27,891 nucleotides of DNA, taken from NCBI GenBank assembly GCA_002384315.1, contig DGBL01000044.1, positions 5,541-33,431 of the forward strand, read 5' to 3'. This DNA is from Micrococcaceae bacterium UBA4005. Lineage in GTDB: Bacteria > Actinomycetota > Actinomycetes > Actinomycetales > Micrococcaceae. Below the pieces are notes generated by a model that was not told the origin of the DNA, searched no databases, and was given only the letters and a program-made list of their open reading frames with translations. The position numbers were made by a program, and so were the translations under genes. Of this stretch, positions 16,610 to 23,434 are shown piece by piece. The first letter of the stretch is position 1; the number at the start of each line of letters is the position of its first letter.

Positions 16610-17454
16610 ATCGACAGCGTCGTCTTTCGATCCTGCTCCACACAGCGGCGGTGGGCGTCGGAACCGCTATTGCCGCCCCATTTGTTCTGATGATCATTGC
16701 GAGCGTCTCCCCGCAGAGCAACCTCATATCCAGGCCTCTCAAGTGGATTCCCGATACCCTTTATCTTGAGCGTTACCAGGCTATATTCTCCGGCGGACCG
16801 AACAGTGTCGGCGCCTCGTTCCGGGCGGCTTTCCTGAACACCATAGTTGTCGCGACCGGAACAGTGATCATCGCAATGGTGGTTGGCGTGCTGGGTGCCT
16901 ACGCCTTTGCGCGGTTGCGTTTCAGGTTCCGGCGGGGGTTCCTGATGATTTTCCTGGCAACCTATATGCTCCCGCAGATAGCCTTGCTGATCCCGCTCTA
17001 CCTGATGCTGAATTCGATGAACCTGTTGGATACCAGGCTGGGGCTGATCCTTGTCGATACGTCGTTGGTCATACCGTTTACGCTGTGGATCTTGAGTAAT
17101 TACTTTGCGACGATTCCTGAGGAACTCGAAGAAGCGGCGCTCATCGACGGTTGCACCCGCATGGGAGCGCTATTCCGGGTCGTCCTGCCAAGCGCCAAAC
17201 CTGGAATTTTCGCTGCGCTGATGTTCTCGTTCCTGTTGGCGTGGGACGAGTTCATGTATGCACTGATTTTCACGTCCTCCGATGCGTCCAAGACGTTGAC
17301 TGTGTCGATCTCCGAGTTCGCAGGACGCTACACGACCGATTTTGGACTCGTCGCCACCGGTGGCATCCTCGCGGCGCTTCCGCCGGTCATCATCGCGGTC
17401 ATATTCCAACGATATATTGTCAGCGGCATGGCCGCCGGCGCAGTGAAAGGCTAG
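16606..17454 (+). CDS. ABC sugar transporter permease (MalG/UgpE type)
   Basis: 282 residues from the ATG at 16606, which overlaps the stop of the first permease (ATGA). Six helices are predicted. The EAA loop is EAALIDGCTRMGALFRVVLP, and the periplasmic start (SPQSNLISRPLKWIPDTLYLERYQ) is typical of MalG partners. No ATP-binding subunit is encoded nearby, so the transporter must use a shared MsmX/UgpC-type ATPase encoded elsewhere, as many actinobacterial CUT1 systems do. The second SIS gene follows after 6 bp. Confidence 0.93.
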   Translation: MNRQRRLSILLHTAAVGVGTAIAAPFVLMIIASVSPQSNLISRPLKWIPDTLYLERYQAIFSGGPNSVGASFRAAFLNTIVVATGTVIIAMVVGVLGAYAFARLRFRFRRGFLMIFLATYMLPQIALLIPLYLMLNSMNLLDTRLGLILVDTSLVIPFTLWILSNYFATIPEELEEAALIDGCTRMGALFRVVLPSAKPGIFAALMFSFLLAWDEFMYALIFTSSDASKTLTVSISEFAGRYTTDFGLVATGGILAALPPVIIAVIFQRYIVSGMAAGAVKG

Positions 17455-17460
17455 AGCCGT

Positions 17461-18516
17461 ATGGAAACCATCAACTATGAGACCGCCGTCGCCTTGCAGC
17501 CAGAGAAGCTGCGCTGCCTAGTGGAAAATCTGGGACAGAGTATCGGGACAATCGACCAGAAATGGAGTCCCGGCGAGACTGTCGGCGTGGTCGCGATGGG
17601 AGCTTCGAGCCATTCGGCGATCGCGCTGGTGACTGCGCTTCAGCAGCGCGGAATCAGGGCCGTGAATCTGACGGCTTCGGATCTGGAGTTGACGCCCATG
17701 GGGTTCCAGCCCGCGGATCACTATGTGTTGGTCTCTGAGTCCGGGCGCAGCCCAGAACCGATTCAGGCCTCGCGCAGGCTTACATCCGGCCAACGGATCG
17801 GCATCACGAATGTTACCGACAGCCCCTTTGCCGGTGTCGTGGATAGTCTTCTCAGCCTGGGTGATTTCGACGATTCGGCAGTCTATACCGTGGGCTATAC
17901 CGCTACTTTGGTGGCATATTCGATGCTGGTGGCAGGCCTCGTCGCGGACTCTGACGCGCCAACCGCACAGCTGTATTCCGCGGCGGAGATCCCCGGGCTC
18001 GTGGATAAGTCCCTCATCCAATATGCGGGGCAGGCGGCACGTATCGGTGAAGCGTTGGCGGGAATACGTGCGGTGGACTTTGTTGGCCGGGGATTCTCTT
18101 TTGCAACAGCCAGCGAGGGCGCCCTGATGTTCCGGGAAGCGTTACAGGTCCCGACGGGCGCTTTCGATACCTACCAGTACCTGCACGGACCGATGGAGCC
18201 GCTGGCCGGGGGACTCGGGCTGATCGTATTCGGCGACGAGCGCGAGTTACCGCTGGTCGACTCCATTCTCGGCTCGGGGGCGATGGTTGTCCTCATCACG
18301 GCCGCGTCTGAGGATGATTTTCCGCAGCCGAAGCACGCGAATCTGACGGTCGTGAGGATTCCCGGCGACATTACCGATTTCGCGCGCGCTATTGTCGAAA
18401 TTGTCATAGTCCAGTTGATCGTCGGTGCGTGTGCGCGCAAGACGGGGCGCACCATCGAAGGCTTCAGATACCACCAGGAAGATACCAAACTACGTGAGCA
18501 GTGCGCGGCCAACTGA
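17461..18516 (+). CDS. Second SIS-domain sugar isomerase/deaminase-like protein (SIS-2)
   Basis: 351 residues, two SIS domains, same length as SIS-1 but only distantly similar. Seen: VVAMGASSHSAIAL (first SIS loop), LVSESGRSPEPIQA (Ser-rich phosphate loop), and a second half with SEGALMFREALQVPTGAFDTYQYLHGPME, equivalent to the GlmS region with the active-site Glu and HGP. The GlmS STKA motif is replaced by YTVGYTATL. It could deaminate, isomerise or deglycate the kinase product; FrlB fructosamine-6-phosphate deglycase is a SIS protein of this general type. It is between the permeases and the ROK regulator, 17 bp from the latter. Two SIS enzymes in one locus suggest two sequential steps or a heteromeric enzyme. 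Confidence 0.75.
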   Translation: METINYETAVALQPEKLRCLVENLGQSIGTIDQKWSPGETVGVVAMGASSHSAIALVTALQQRGIRAVNLTASDLELTPMGFQPADHYVLVSESGRSPEPIQASRRLTSGQRIGITNVTDSPFAGVVDSLLSLGDFDDSAVYTVGYTATLVAYSMLVAGLVADSDAPTAQLYSAAEIPGLVDKSLIQYAGQAARIGEALAGIRAVDFVGRGFSFATASEGALMFREALQVPTGAFDTYQYLHGPMEPLAGGLGLIVFGDERELPLVDSILGSGAMVVLITAASEDDFPQPKHANLTVVRIPGDITDFARAIVEIVIVQLIVGACARKTGRTIEGFRYHQEDTKLREQCAAN

Positions 18517-18533
18517 ATCTGAGGTGTGCAAGC

Positions 18534-19742
18534 GTGCCGAAAAGTAGCAAAAAAACAGCCACGACCAGCACCGTGTCGCAGGTCAACCAGACGGCGATCA
18601 TCGACACGCTCAAAGCGCACGGACCGCTGTCGCGGGCCCGGATCGGAGAACTCACCGGGCTGAGCCCGGCGACCGTGAACCGGTTGACGAGCGCACTCAT
18701 CAACGACCGTCTCGTGGAGCGGGAGGGGCAGGAAGAGTCGACCGGCGGTCGGCCTCCGCTGACGGTGCGTTATGCCGGAAGGTCCCGGCTGGTGGCGGGA
18801 ATGCAGTTGGCCACGGACAAGGCAACCGGCATCCTCGTGAATTTTGACGGCACGATTATCGAGCGCCGTGAGATCAAGTTCACCGACCCCGCGGAGCTCA
18901 CGATTGCGGATCACGAACTGCGGTTGCAGCGGACGATGGAGCTTTTCGACGTGCTGCTGAGCGTGGCCGAGGAGAAGAAGCTCCCGTGTCTGGCCGTGGG
19001 TGTCGCGGTCCCCGGCGTCGTGACCGGCCCCGATAGCGTGATCGGAAGCGTTCCGGAGTTGGGCTGGCCGGAACTTCCGCTCGGCAAACTGCTACGCCAG
19101 CGAACCAGCGTGCCGGTGGTGGTGGAGAATGACGCCAATGCGATGGCGATAGGCGAACTTCGCCGGGGAGCAGGCCAGGACGCGTCGAGCCTCGTCGCGG
19201 TGTTGCTTGGCAATGGTCTGGGGGCGGGCATTATCACCAACGGAATACTCCACCGGGGATCCCGCTCGGAGGCTGGCGAGATCGGTTACCTGCTGATGGA
19301 ACGCTCGTCCCTTTCACGTTCTTTTTCGGAGTTCGGCGACCTCGAGGACAGGGTCGGTTCGGAGGCCATTACCCGGGCCGCGCGGGAGAACGGGATCGAG
19401 GTTCCGCCGGGGGCACTCGTTACGGCACACGACATCTTGGTGCTTGCGGCGAGCGGAAGCTGCCCGGAGGCGGTGGAGATCTCGGATCGCATCCTTGACA
19501 TGGTGTCCATGGCGATCGGCGCAATGGGAGTCATTCTTGACCCTGAGGTGATCGTCGTCGGGAGCGGGCGGGAGGGAAACTCTGAGCTCATCATTCCTGG
19601 AGTCATGGAGCGATTGGCTGGCCGCACGCTCCGTGTGCCCACTCTCGTCCCTGCCGCTCTCGGCAAGGACTCCGTGATCATCGGCGCTGCCGAACTCGCC
19701 GTTGACGTTGTCAGTGGTTTAACCTACGTGGCTCATCAGTAG
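18534..19742 (+). CDS. ROK-family transcriptional regulator
   Basis: 402 residues. Residues ~18-65 form a winged helix (ARIGELTGLSPATVNRLTSALI); the rest is the ROK sugar-kinase-like effector domain with VGVAVPGVVTG, ENDANAMAIGE, and GNGLGAGIITNG. After EAGEIGYLL the usual zinc motif CxCGxxGC is missing: the stretch MERSSLSRSFSEFGDLED has no Cys, so the effector site is atypical. GTG 18534 is chosen over GTG 18501 because GAGG lies 9 nt upstream and the longer start would overlap SIS-2. It is the last gene of the operon and probably represses it through the palindrome at 13401-13425. Confidence 0.88.
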   Translation: MPKSSKKTATTSTVSQVNQTAIIDTLKAHGPLSRARIGELTGLSPATVNRLTSALINDRLVEREGQEESTGGRPPLTVRYAGRSRLVAGMQLATDKATGILVNFDGTIIERREIKFTDPAELTIADHELRLQRTMELFDVLLSVAEEKKLPCLAVGVAVPGVVTGPDSVIGSVPELGWPELPLGKLLRQRTSVPVVVENDANAMAIGELRRGAGQDASSLVAVLLGNGLGAGIITNGILHRGSRSEAGEIGYLLMERSSLSRSFSEFGDLEDRVGSEAITRAARENGIEVPPGALVTAHDILVLAASGSCPEAVEISDRILDMVSMAIGAMGVILDPEVIVVGSGREGNSELIIPGVMERLAGRTLRVPTLVPAALGKDSVIIGAAELAVDVVSGLTYVAHQ

Positions 19743-19781
19743 GTCGGCGACGCCGTCGGCCCTCGTCCGTAGCTAATACGC

Positions 19782-20240
19782 CTACTCGTGGTGGTAGGCG
19801 CGGGCACCGGCGATCTCCTGGGCGCGGTACACCTGTTCGGTGAGGATCAGGCGCACCAACTGGTGGGGGAAGACCAGCGGTGAGAGGGACCAGACGAAGT
19901 CCGCGCGGTCGTGGACGGGGAGGGCTACGCCGTAGGCGCCGCCGATCACAACCGTGACCGGGCGGGCGGAATCCAGCTGCTTTTGCAGGGCCTGCGCAAG
20001 AGCTGGTGAGGTGAGGGTTTTTCCGCGCTCGTCCAGCAGGATGAGGTAGTCGGCGGCCGGTATTTTCGCGAGAAGCCGTTCGGACTCCTCGGTGCGCGCC
20101 GTATCGCCGTCGCGCGCGGAGTGGGCGATCAGCTGCCAGCCGAGGTCGAACGGTTTCTTCAGCCGTTTTTCATAGCGCGTGATGCCTTCGGCCACCCAGC
20201 TTTCGTGTTTGCGCCCGACGGCCAGGATGCGGATTGCCAT
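19782..20240 (-). CDS. rlmH: 23S rRNA (pseudouridine-1915-N3) methyltransferase
   Basis: 152 residues from the ATG at 20240 (MAIRILAVGRKHESW), the normal RlmH length; a longer frame to 20294 is unlikely. RlmH is a SPOUT/trefoil-knot enzyme that methylates pseudouridine 1915 in helix 69 of 23S rRNA with SAM. LILLDERGKTLTSPALAQ, VVIGGAYGV and the C-terminal SLSPLVFPHQLVRLILTEQVYRAQEI...YHHE are the family blocks, with GGAYG in the SAM knot. TAGCCT lies 7 nt before the ATG, so the message is likely leaderless. It converges with the ROK gene, 39 bp apart. Confidence 0.95.
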   Translation of the reverse strand: MAIRILAVGRKHESWVAEGITRYEKRLKKPFDLGWQLIAHSARDGDTARTEESERLLAKIPAADYLILLDERGKTLTSPALAQALQKQLDSARPVTVVIGGAYGVALPVHDRADFVWSLSPLVFPHQLVRLILTEQVYRAQEIAGARAYHHE

Positions 20241-20247
20241 GAATGCA

Positions 20248-20253
20248 AGGCTA
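20248..20253 (-). promoter_or_regulatory. -10 box of a leaderless promoter (rlmH)
   Basis: TAGCCT on the minus strand, 7 nt before the ATG at 20240. Confidence 0.45.
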
Positions 20254-20365
20254 CCGAGGAATTTCCCGCATACCAGCACGGGCAGGTCCCGCAACCGGCT
20301 GTCGGAATCCTACGGCACTGCTGCGAGCCGCCCCGCCTGGTTCCTGCGCGATTCGCCAGCCGTTA

Positions 20366-20371
20366 TATAGT
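20366..20371 (+). promoter_or_regulatory. -10 box of a leaderless promoter (HIRAN-like)
   Basis: TATAGT, exactly 6 nt before the ATG at 20378. No Shine-Dalgarno sequence is present, and this decides the start of the gene. Confidence 0.6.
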
Positions 20372-20377
20372 CGCCGC

Positions 20378-21100
20378 ATGGGGATTTTTACTCGATTGAA
20401 AATGATAGTGGCTGGGTTCGGCGCTTCGAAGCGCCAATCAGCTCTGCAGGGCGCGCCGGGCGGCCCGCCGCAGCAGGCGCCAGTCTTGCAGGAGGCCTCG
20501 CCGCCGGAGGCGCAGGAGGCGCCGCAGGCTGTGCCGCCGCTGATCGCAATGAATCAGTCGGTGCCGGCTGCTGAGCCGGAGCGTTCCGCGCCTCCTGCTG
20601 AGGCGGACGCCACCGGCGGCGTGCAGGAGTACATTTCCGCTGACGAGGCGAAGCGCGAGCTTGTGGCCGGGGAGGATGGGATGCCGCCGCTGCGGCTTGT
20701 CTCCAGCGTCAACGGCTTGGATCTTGCCTTGCCCGATGGGCGGTTGGTCGATTACCGGACACTTGCGCTGCGCCACTTCACTATCTTCGGATTCCGCGTG
20801 ACCGGAGGGAAAGATCCGCAGGTCACCTTCCGCACCGGGCAGCAGGTCCGCGTCCAGCGGGAGCAGGACAACCCCCAAGACCCGCAGGCGGTGGCAGTCA
20901 TGGTCGGGCGACCTGCGGTCACCATCGGATATGTCAACAAGCAGCGGGCCAAGTGGGCATCCGCACTGTTGGACAACGGGAGCAAGCTGCAGGGCGTGGT
21001 GATTCAGGCGAAGTCATCTCCGTCGGTGCTGCTCGCGACGCCCGAGGTCCTCGCCCACCTGCGTCGCCCTGCTGACGGCGCCGGGCAAACCCCCGGGTAA
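20378..21100 (+). CDS. HIRAN-domain-like protein
   Basis: 240 residues. A short amphipathic start (MGIFTRLKMIVAGFG) leads into a Pro/Ala/Gln-rich linker (~25-85) and then a domain at ~125-215 containing FGFRVTGG, FRTGQQVRVQREQDNPQDPQAVAVM and GYVNKQRAKW. The NPxDPxAVxV pattern followed by IGYV is the hallmark of HIRAN folds, which bind the 3' ends of single-stranded DNA in HLTF/Rad5 helicases; here it stands alone. Function is unknown, possibly DNA-end binding. The ATG at 20378 is chosen because TATAGT lies 6 nt before it. It is divergent from rlmH. Confidence 0.55.
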   Translation: MGIFTRLKMIVAGFGASKRQSALQGAPGGPPQQAPVLQEASPPEAQEAPQAVPPLIAMNQSVPAAEPERSAPPAEADATGGVQEYISADEAKRELVAGEDGMPPLRLVSSVNGLDLALPDGRLVDYRTLALRHFTIFGFRVTGGKDPQVTFRTGQQVRVQREQDNPQDPQAVAVMVGRPAVTIGYVNKQRAKWASALLDNGSKLQGVVIQAKSSPSVLLATPEVLAHLRRPADGAGQTPG

Positions 21101-21179
21101 GTTAGGTGGAGACCTGCTCCGCAGGCCCTTGAACTGCCAAGCACGACGGCGGCAGATACCGCCTAGCTGGACGTAAAGA

Positions 21180-21211
21180 AAGGCACCCCGGTCCGAAGAC
21201 CGGGGTGCCTT
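21180..21211. terminator. Strong bidirectional terminator hairpin
   Basis: A perfect 14-bp stem (21180-21193 with 21198-21211) closes a CGAA loop. On the minus strand it is followed by TTCTTTACG, giving a better terminator for the PIN toxin unit; on the plus strand it serves the HIRAN-like gene 80 nt upstream, with a weaker T-tract. Confidence 0.85.
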
Positions 21212-21261
21212 CGGTGTTCCGGGACATCCGTTTGCAGGTATTTCGTTACCGTGACGGGGGC

Positions 21262-21302
21262 GCTGGTTGGGTCCCCGGATTGATAGTGGGTCCAACCAAG
21301 CG
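21262..21302. other. Imperfect hairpin downstream of the PIN gene
   Basis: The arms GGTTGG (21265-21270) and CCAACC (21292-21297) are extended inward by CCC/GGG with a one-base bulge. There is no T-run. It could protect the 3' end of the toxin transcript that stops at 21327. Confidence 0.35.
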
Positions 21303-21326
21303 GGTGCGCAACGGGCTGTAGTGCTT

Positions 21327-21923
21327 TTAATAGCCACCGGATAGCGCCAAGCTGGTGAGCTGATTTCTGATATATTCTGCGAATTCTGGGGCGCCGGCAC
21401 CGCTCAGCGCCGCTGGCAAATCCTTGGATTCTGATTTCGTGGCCCAGTACTGGCATTGTTTCTTCATCGCGGCAAGGACAGCGTCAGGACGTCGTTCTTT
21501 CACGAGACAGAGCATGTCGTCCGGTAGGAATATTTCAAACTCGAACTGCTCTGCAAATTCTGCAAAGTCCTTGCGATTCGCTGTCACCAAATAATCGACG
21601 CCCCCGTGTGCAGCAGCTGCGAGCACGTGAGCATCGTACTTGTCCTTGCCCGCGACAAGAAGGGGGTCAATCTCGTATCCCGAGATCATTGCGCTGGGGA
21701 ACGATCTGGTTAGCTGGTTGCGCCAGCGTCCGATCTCGTGGTCGGCTGCAGCTGGATTGTTGCGCCTTCGGTTGTACAGGAACTCCGTCATCACGTCTTC
21801 ACTCCAACGCAACGCGATTCCTTCAGCGCCGGAGTTCAGGGAGATCAGGGAGAACCAGTCTCGAAGCGTGCGTGAGTAGAGAATGTTTGCGTCTAAGAAA
21901 ATTAGTGTGGCCCCCGGTTGCAT
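21327..21923 (-). CDS. PIN-domain ribonuclease, VapC-like toxin
   Basis: 198 residues. The PIN acidic site is visible: D11 in FLDANIL, E48 in VMTEFLY, D97 in KYDAHVLAAA and D119 in TANRKDF. PIN toxins are Mg-dependent RNases that cleave tRNA or rRNA when the antitoxin is lost. The C-terminal ~60 residues (LPDDMLCLVKER... onward) are longer than classic VapC (~130), as in the PIN family paired with excisionase-type HTH antitoxins. It follows the HTH gene by 44 nt on the same strand. A TACGCT box 6 nt before the ATG gives it a possible private promoter. The region is visibly more AT-rich than neighbouring genes. Confidence 0.82.
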   Translation of the reverse strand: MQPGATLIFLDANILYSRTLRDWFSLISLNSGAEGIALRWSEDVMTEFLYNRRRNNPAAADHEIGRWRNQLTRSFPSAMISGYEIDPLLVAGKDKYDAHVLAAAAHGGVDYLVTANRKDFAEFAEQFEFEIFLPDDMLCLVKERRPDAVLAAMKKQCQYWATKSESKDLPAALSGAGAPEFAEYIRNQLTSLALSGGY

Positions 21924-21929
21924 TGGCTA

Positions 21930-21935
21930 AGCGTA
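21930..21935 (-). promoter_or_regulatory. -10 box of a possible private toxin promoter
   Basis: TACGCT on the minus strand, 6 nt before the ATG at 21923, within the 44-nt gap after the antitoxin stop. It would let the toxin be made without the antitoxin transcript. Confidence 0.4.
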
Positions 21936-21967
21936 TGCACTTCCGGGGACCACGGCTACGACCGCAG

Positions 21968-22429
21968 CTAGTCCTGGTTGAAACCTAAAGAGTCTTCCAG
22001 TTCACGGAGCTCATCGAAAGATTTGCGCTGGTTATTGAGCCGGGTCTCTGCAAAAGCTTTCAAATCCGAGCGATTGAAGCGGGTATGGGATCCAACCTTG
22101 TGTGAAGCAATCTCTCCGTTTGAGGCGAGCTTGAGTAGCGTCGGGCGGGAGATTCCCAACATTTTGGACGATTCAACACTTGTCAGAGCTTTGGGCAGCT
22201 GGGTGATCCCGATAGCCTGGCCAGAAGCCGCCAGCCGCAGAACGGTCTGCAAAAGATTACTCAGCTCATCGGGCACGATGATCGCCTCTCCGGAAGAAGA
22301 TTCGATCTTGATTTGGAGCTCACCAGGATCTACCTCATGAAAATGGCGGGACACCTCGCGCGCTTCTGCACTCTGCGAGGACGTTACATCGATCGTGCGA
22401 ACGTTTTGGATAGCAGTAAGAGCAGCCAT
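21968..22429 (-). CDS. Excisionase-type HTH protein, antitoxin of the PIN module
   Basis: 153 residues from the ATG at 22429, chosen because AAGGAGAT lies 7 nt upstream; a longer frame to 22486 has no such site. Residues ~85-135 form a MerR/excisionase-like helix-turn-helix: LTSVESSKMLGISRPTLLKLAS, then wing EIASHKVGSHTRFNRSDLKAF. The N-terminal ~80 residues are a beta-rich part of unknown fold; the acidic C-terminus (ELREL...) probably wraps the PIN toxin. The protein should neutralise the toxin and autorepress the operon. Identity as antitoxin rests on the HTH type plus the PIN neighbour. Confidence 0.78.
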   Translation of the reverse strand: MAALTAIQNVRTIDVTSSQSAEAREVSRHFHEVDPGELQIKIESSSGEAIIVPDELSNLLQTVLRLAASGQAIGITQLPKALTSVESSKMLGISRPTLLKLASNGEIASHKVGSHTRFNRSDLKAFAETRLNNQRKSFDELRELEDSLGFNQD

Positions 22430-22448
22430 AACAACATCTCCTTTTTCA

Positions 22449-22487
22449 CTTGCATCAATCATCTTGCATATCTGAAATAAGTGCAAG
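22449..22487. promoter_or_regulatory. Antitoxin operator and promoter candidate
   Basis: CTTGCAT occurs twice in the same direction (22449-22455 and 22463-22469) and an inverted TGCAAG follows at 22482-22487. On the minus strand TTGCAC (-35) and GATGAT (-10) are 17 nt apart across the same repeats, upstream of the AAGGAG site. The overlap of repeats and promoter is what autorepression by the HTH antitoxin would need. Confidence 0.45.
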
Positions 22488-22562
22488 CCGTGGTGTTCGA
22501 CTAGATGTTACCTCCGGCCCTATCAAGCCGAGACGGTTACGACGTACCGCCTCGCGCCAGCT

Positions 22563-22910
22563 TCAGCCCGGCCTGTGCTTCCCTTGCACGCTTGCGCGTC
22601 CGTTTAGGGTGGCAGCCCTTTCGCTGGACCGCATGCTGGGTCCGAACACTCGCAGGAGATTGAAAACGAAGTGTCGGGCATGGCCTGTTTTTGTCTTTGC
22701 GACTTCGCCAGCTGCGCTGGGGTAGGCGAGCTCGCGGAGGGCGACGTTTCCACCGCGACGGTCAAGAGTATAGGCGGTCCACCGGCCAGAATTCGTCCGG
22801 CGCAGTCGGCCTTGCCGACGTATTGCTTGCCGTTGGTGATAGTTGAGCAGCGTGCCGTCGCACCTAGGGAAGGCGACCTTGTCTCGCTCCGCAATCTCCA
22901 ACGCGCGCAT
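22563..22910 (-). pseudogene. GIY-YIG nuclease remnant (frameshifted)
   Basis: Two overlapping minus-strand frames together make a recognisable GIY-YIG domain. One frame carries ITNGKQYVGKAD (the YIG half), the other GRWTAYTLDRRGGNVALREL and HFVFNLLRVFGPSM, which are the conserved middle and C-terminal blocks of standalone GIY-YIG nuclease-family proteins. Passing from one to the other needs a frameshift near 22800. The GIY motif before ITNGK is degenerate, and the final catalytic Glu/Asn region is absent. It looks like a decayed gene between the TA module and tRNA-Ser. Confidence 0.5.
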
Positions 22911-23229
22911 GCGCGCGGGGTTTGCTAGAGGCTTGTGCGTCAGTGCCAGCTCCGGGAAGTGTCCGATTCGACCACTAGCCAGTCATTGAGGGGCGCGAGG
23001 AGGCTTGACGGACGCAGTCGTCGGCATGACTGATTGGGTTCTGAAACCGTCTCGCCGCGGTTCCCGAAGGTACCCCAGAGTCGGGCGCAAGGTCGGCCGT
23101 CGGCCACGAGGATCACCTAGTACCGGGGAGTCCGCAGGAAAGCGGCGAGGAAAGATTCGTCCTGCACTTTGGTGTACGCGAAGGGAAAGGATTGCCAATT
23201 CTCTGCCGATGAGTCAACCCTGGGTAGAG
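22911..23229. other. No convincing gene; degenerate sequence
   Basis: About 320 bp of GC-rich sequence between the GIY-YIG remnant and the terminator. The frames in both directions are short, rich in Arg/Pro and match nothing recognised. There is no duplicated tRNA end that would prove an integration site. Confidence 0.5.
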
Positions 23230-23230
23230 C

Positions 23231-23275
23231 AAAAGGCCCCTGCTTCCCATGTAAACAAAGGGGAGTAGGGGCCTC
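23231..23275 (-). terminator. Rho-independent terminator of tRNA-Ser
   Basis: An 8-bp perfect outer stem, AGGCCCCT (23234-23241) with AGGGGCCT (23267-23274), and an inner GC-rich stem around a 12-nt loop. On the minus strand TTTT (23231-23234) follows directly. It lies 8 nt after the CCA end of the tRNA. Confidence 0.85.
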
Positions 23276-23281
23276 GCTATG

Positions 23282-23371
23282 TGGCGGTGACGGTGGGATT
23301 TGAACCCACGTTGGCTTTTACACCAAACAACATTTCGAGTGTTGCACCTTCGGCCGCTCGGACACGTCACC
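23282..23371 (-). tRNA. tRNA-Ser (anticodon CGA)
   Basis: 90 nt with an encoded CCA. The acceptor stem GGTGACG/CGTCACC pairs over 7 bp with discriminator G. The anticodon arm CAACA-CTCGAAA-TGTTG places CGA at the anticodon, reading UCG. A long variable arm (TTTGGTGTAAAAGCCAA) marks it as class II, and the T arm is GTGGG-TTCAAAT-CCCAC. Confidence 0.95.
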
Positions 23372-23434
23372 AACATCGCTACTTTACCGGGTGGAGAGCC
23401 CGCACCCCAAAACAGCGGCAGCGGGCGCCCGTGA

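Noticed and set aside
21247..21260. Possible att copy of the tRNA-Ser 3' end
   Set aside because: Only about ten matching bases with the tRNA end, and with mismatches; not enough to call an attachment site.
22671..22928. 85-codon plus-strand frame opposite the GIY-YIG remnant
   Set aside because: No family match, and the GIY-YIG blocks on the minus strand explain the region better.
23234..23274. SRP RNA-like GGAAGCAG on the minus strand
   Set aside because: The bases belong to the terminator stem; the conserved SRP helix 8 sequence is not present.
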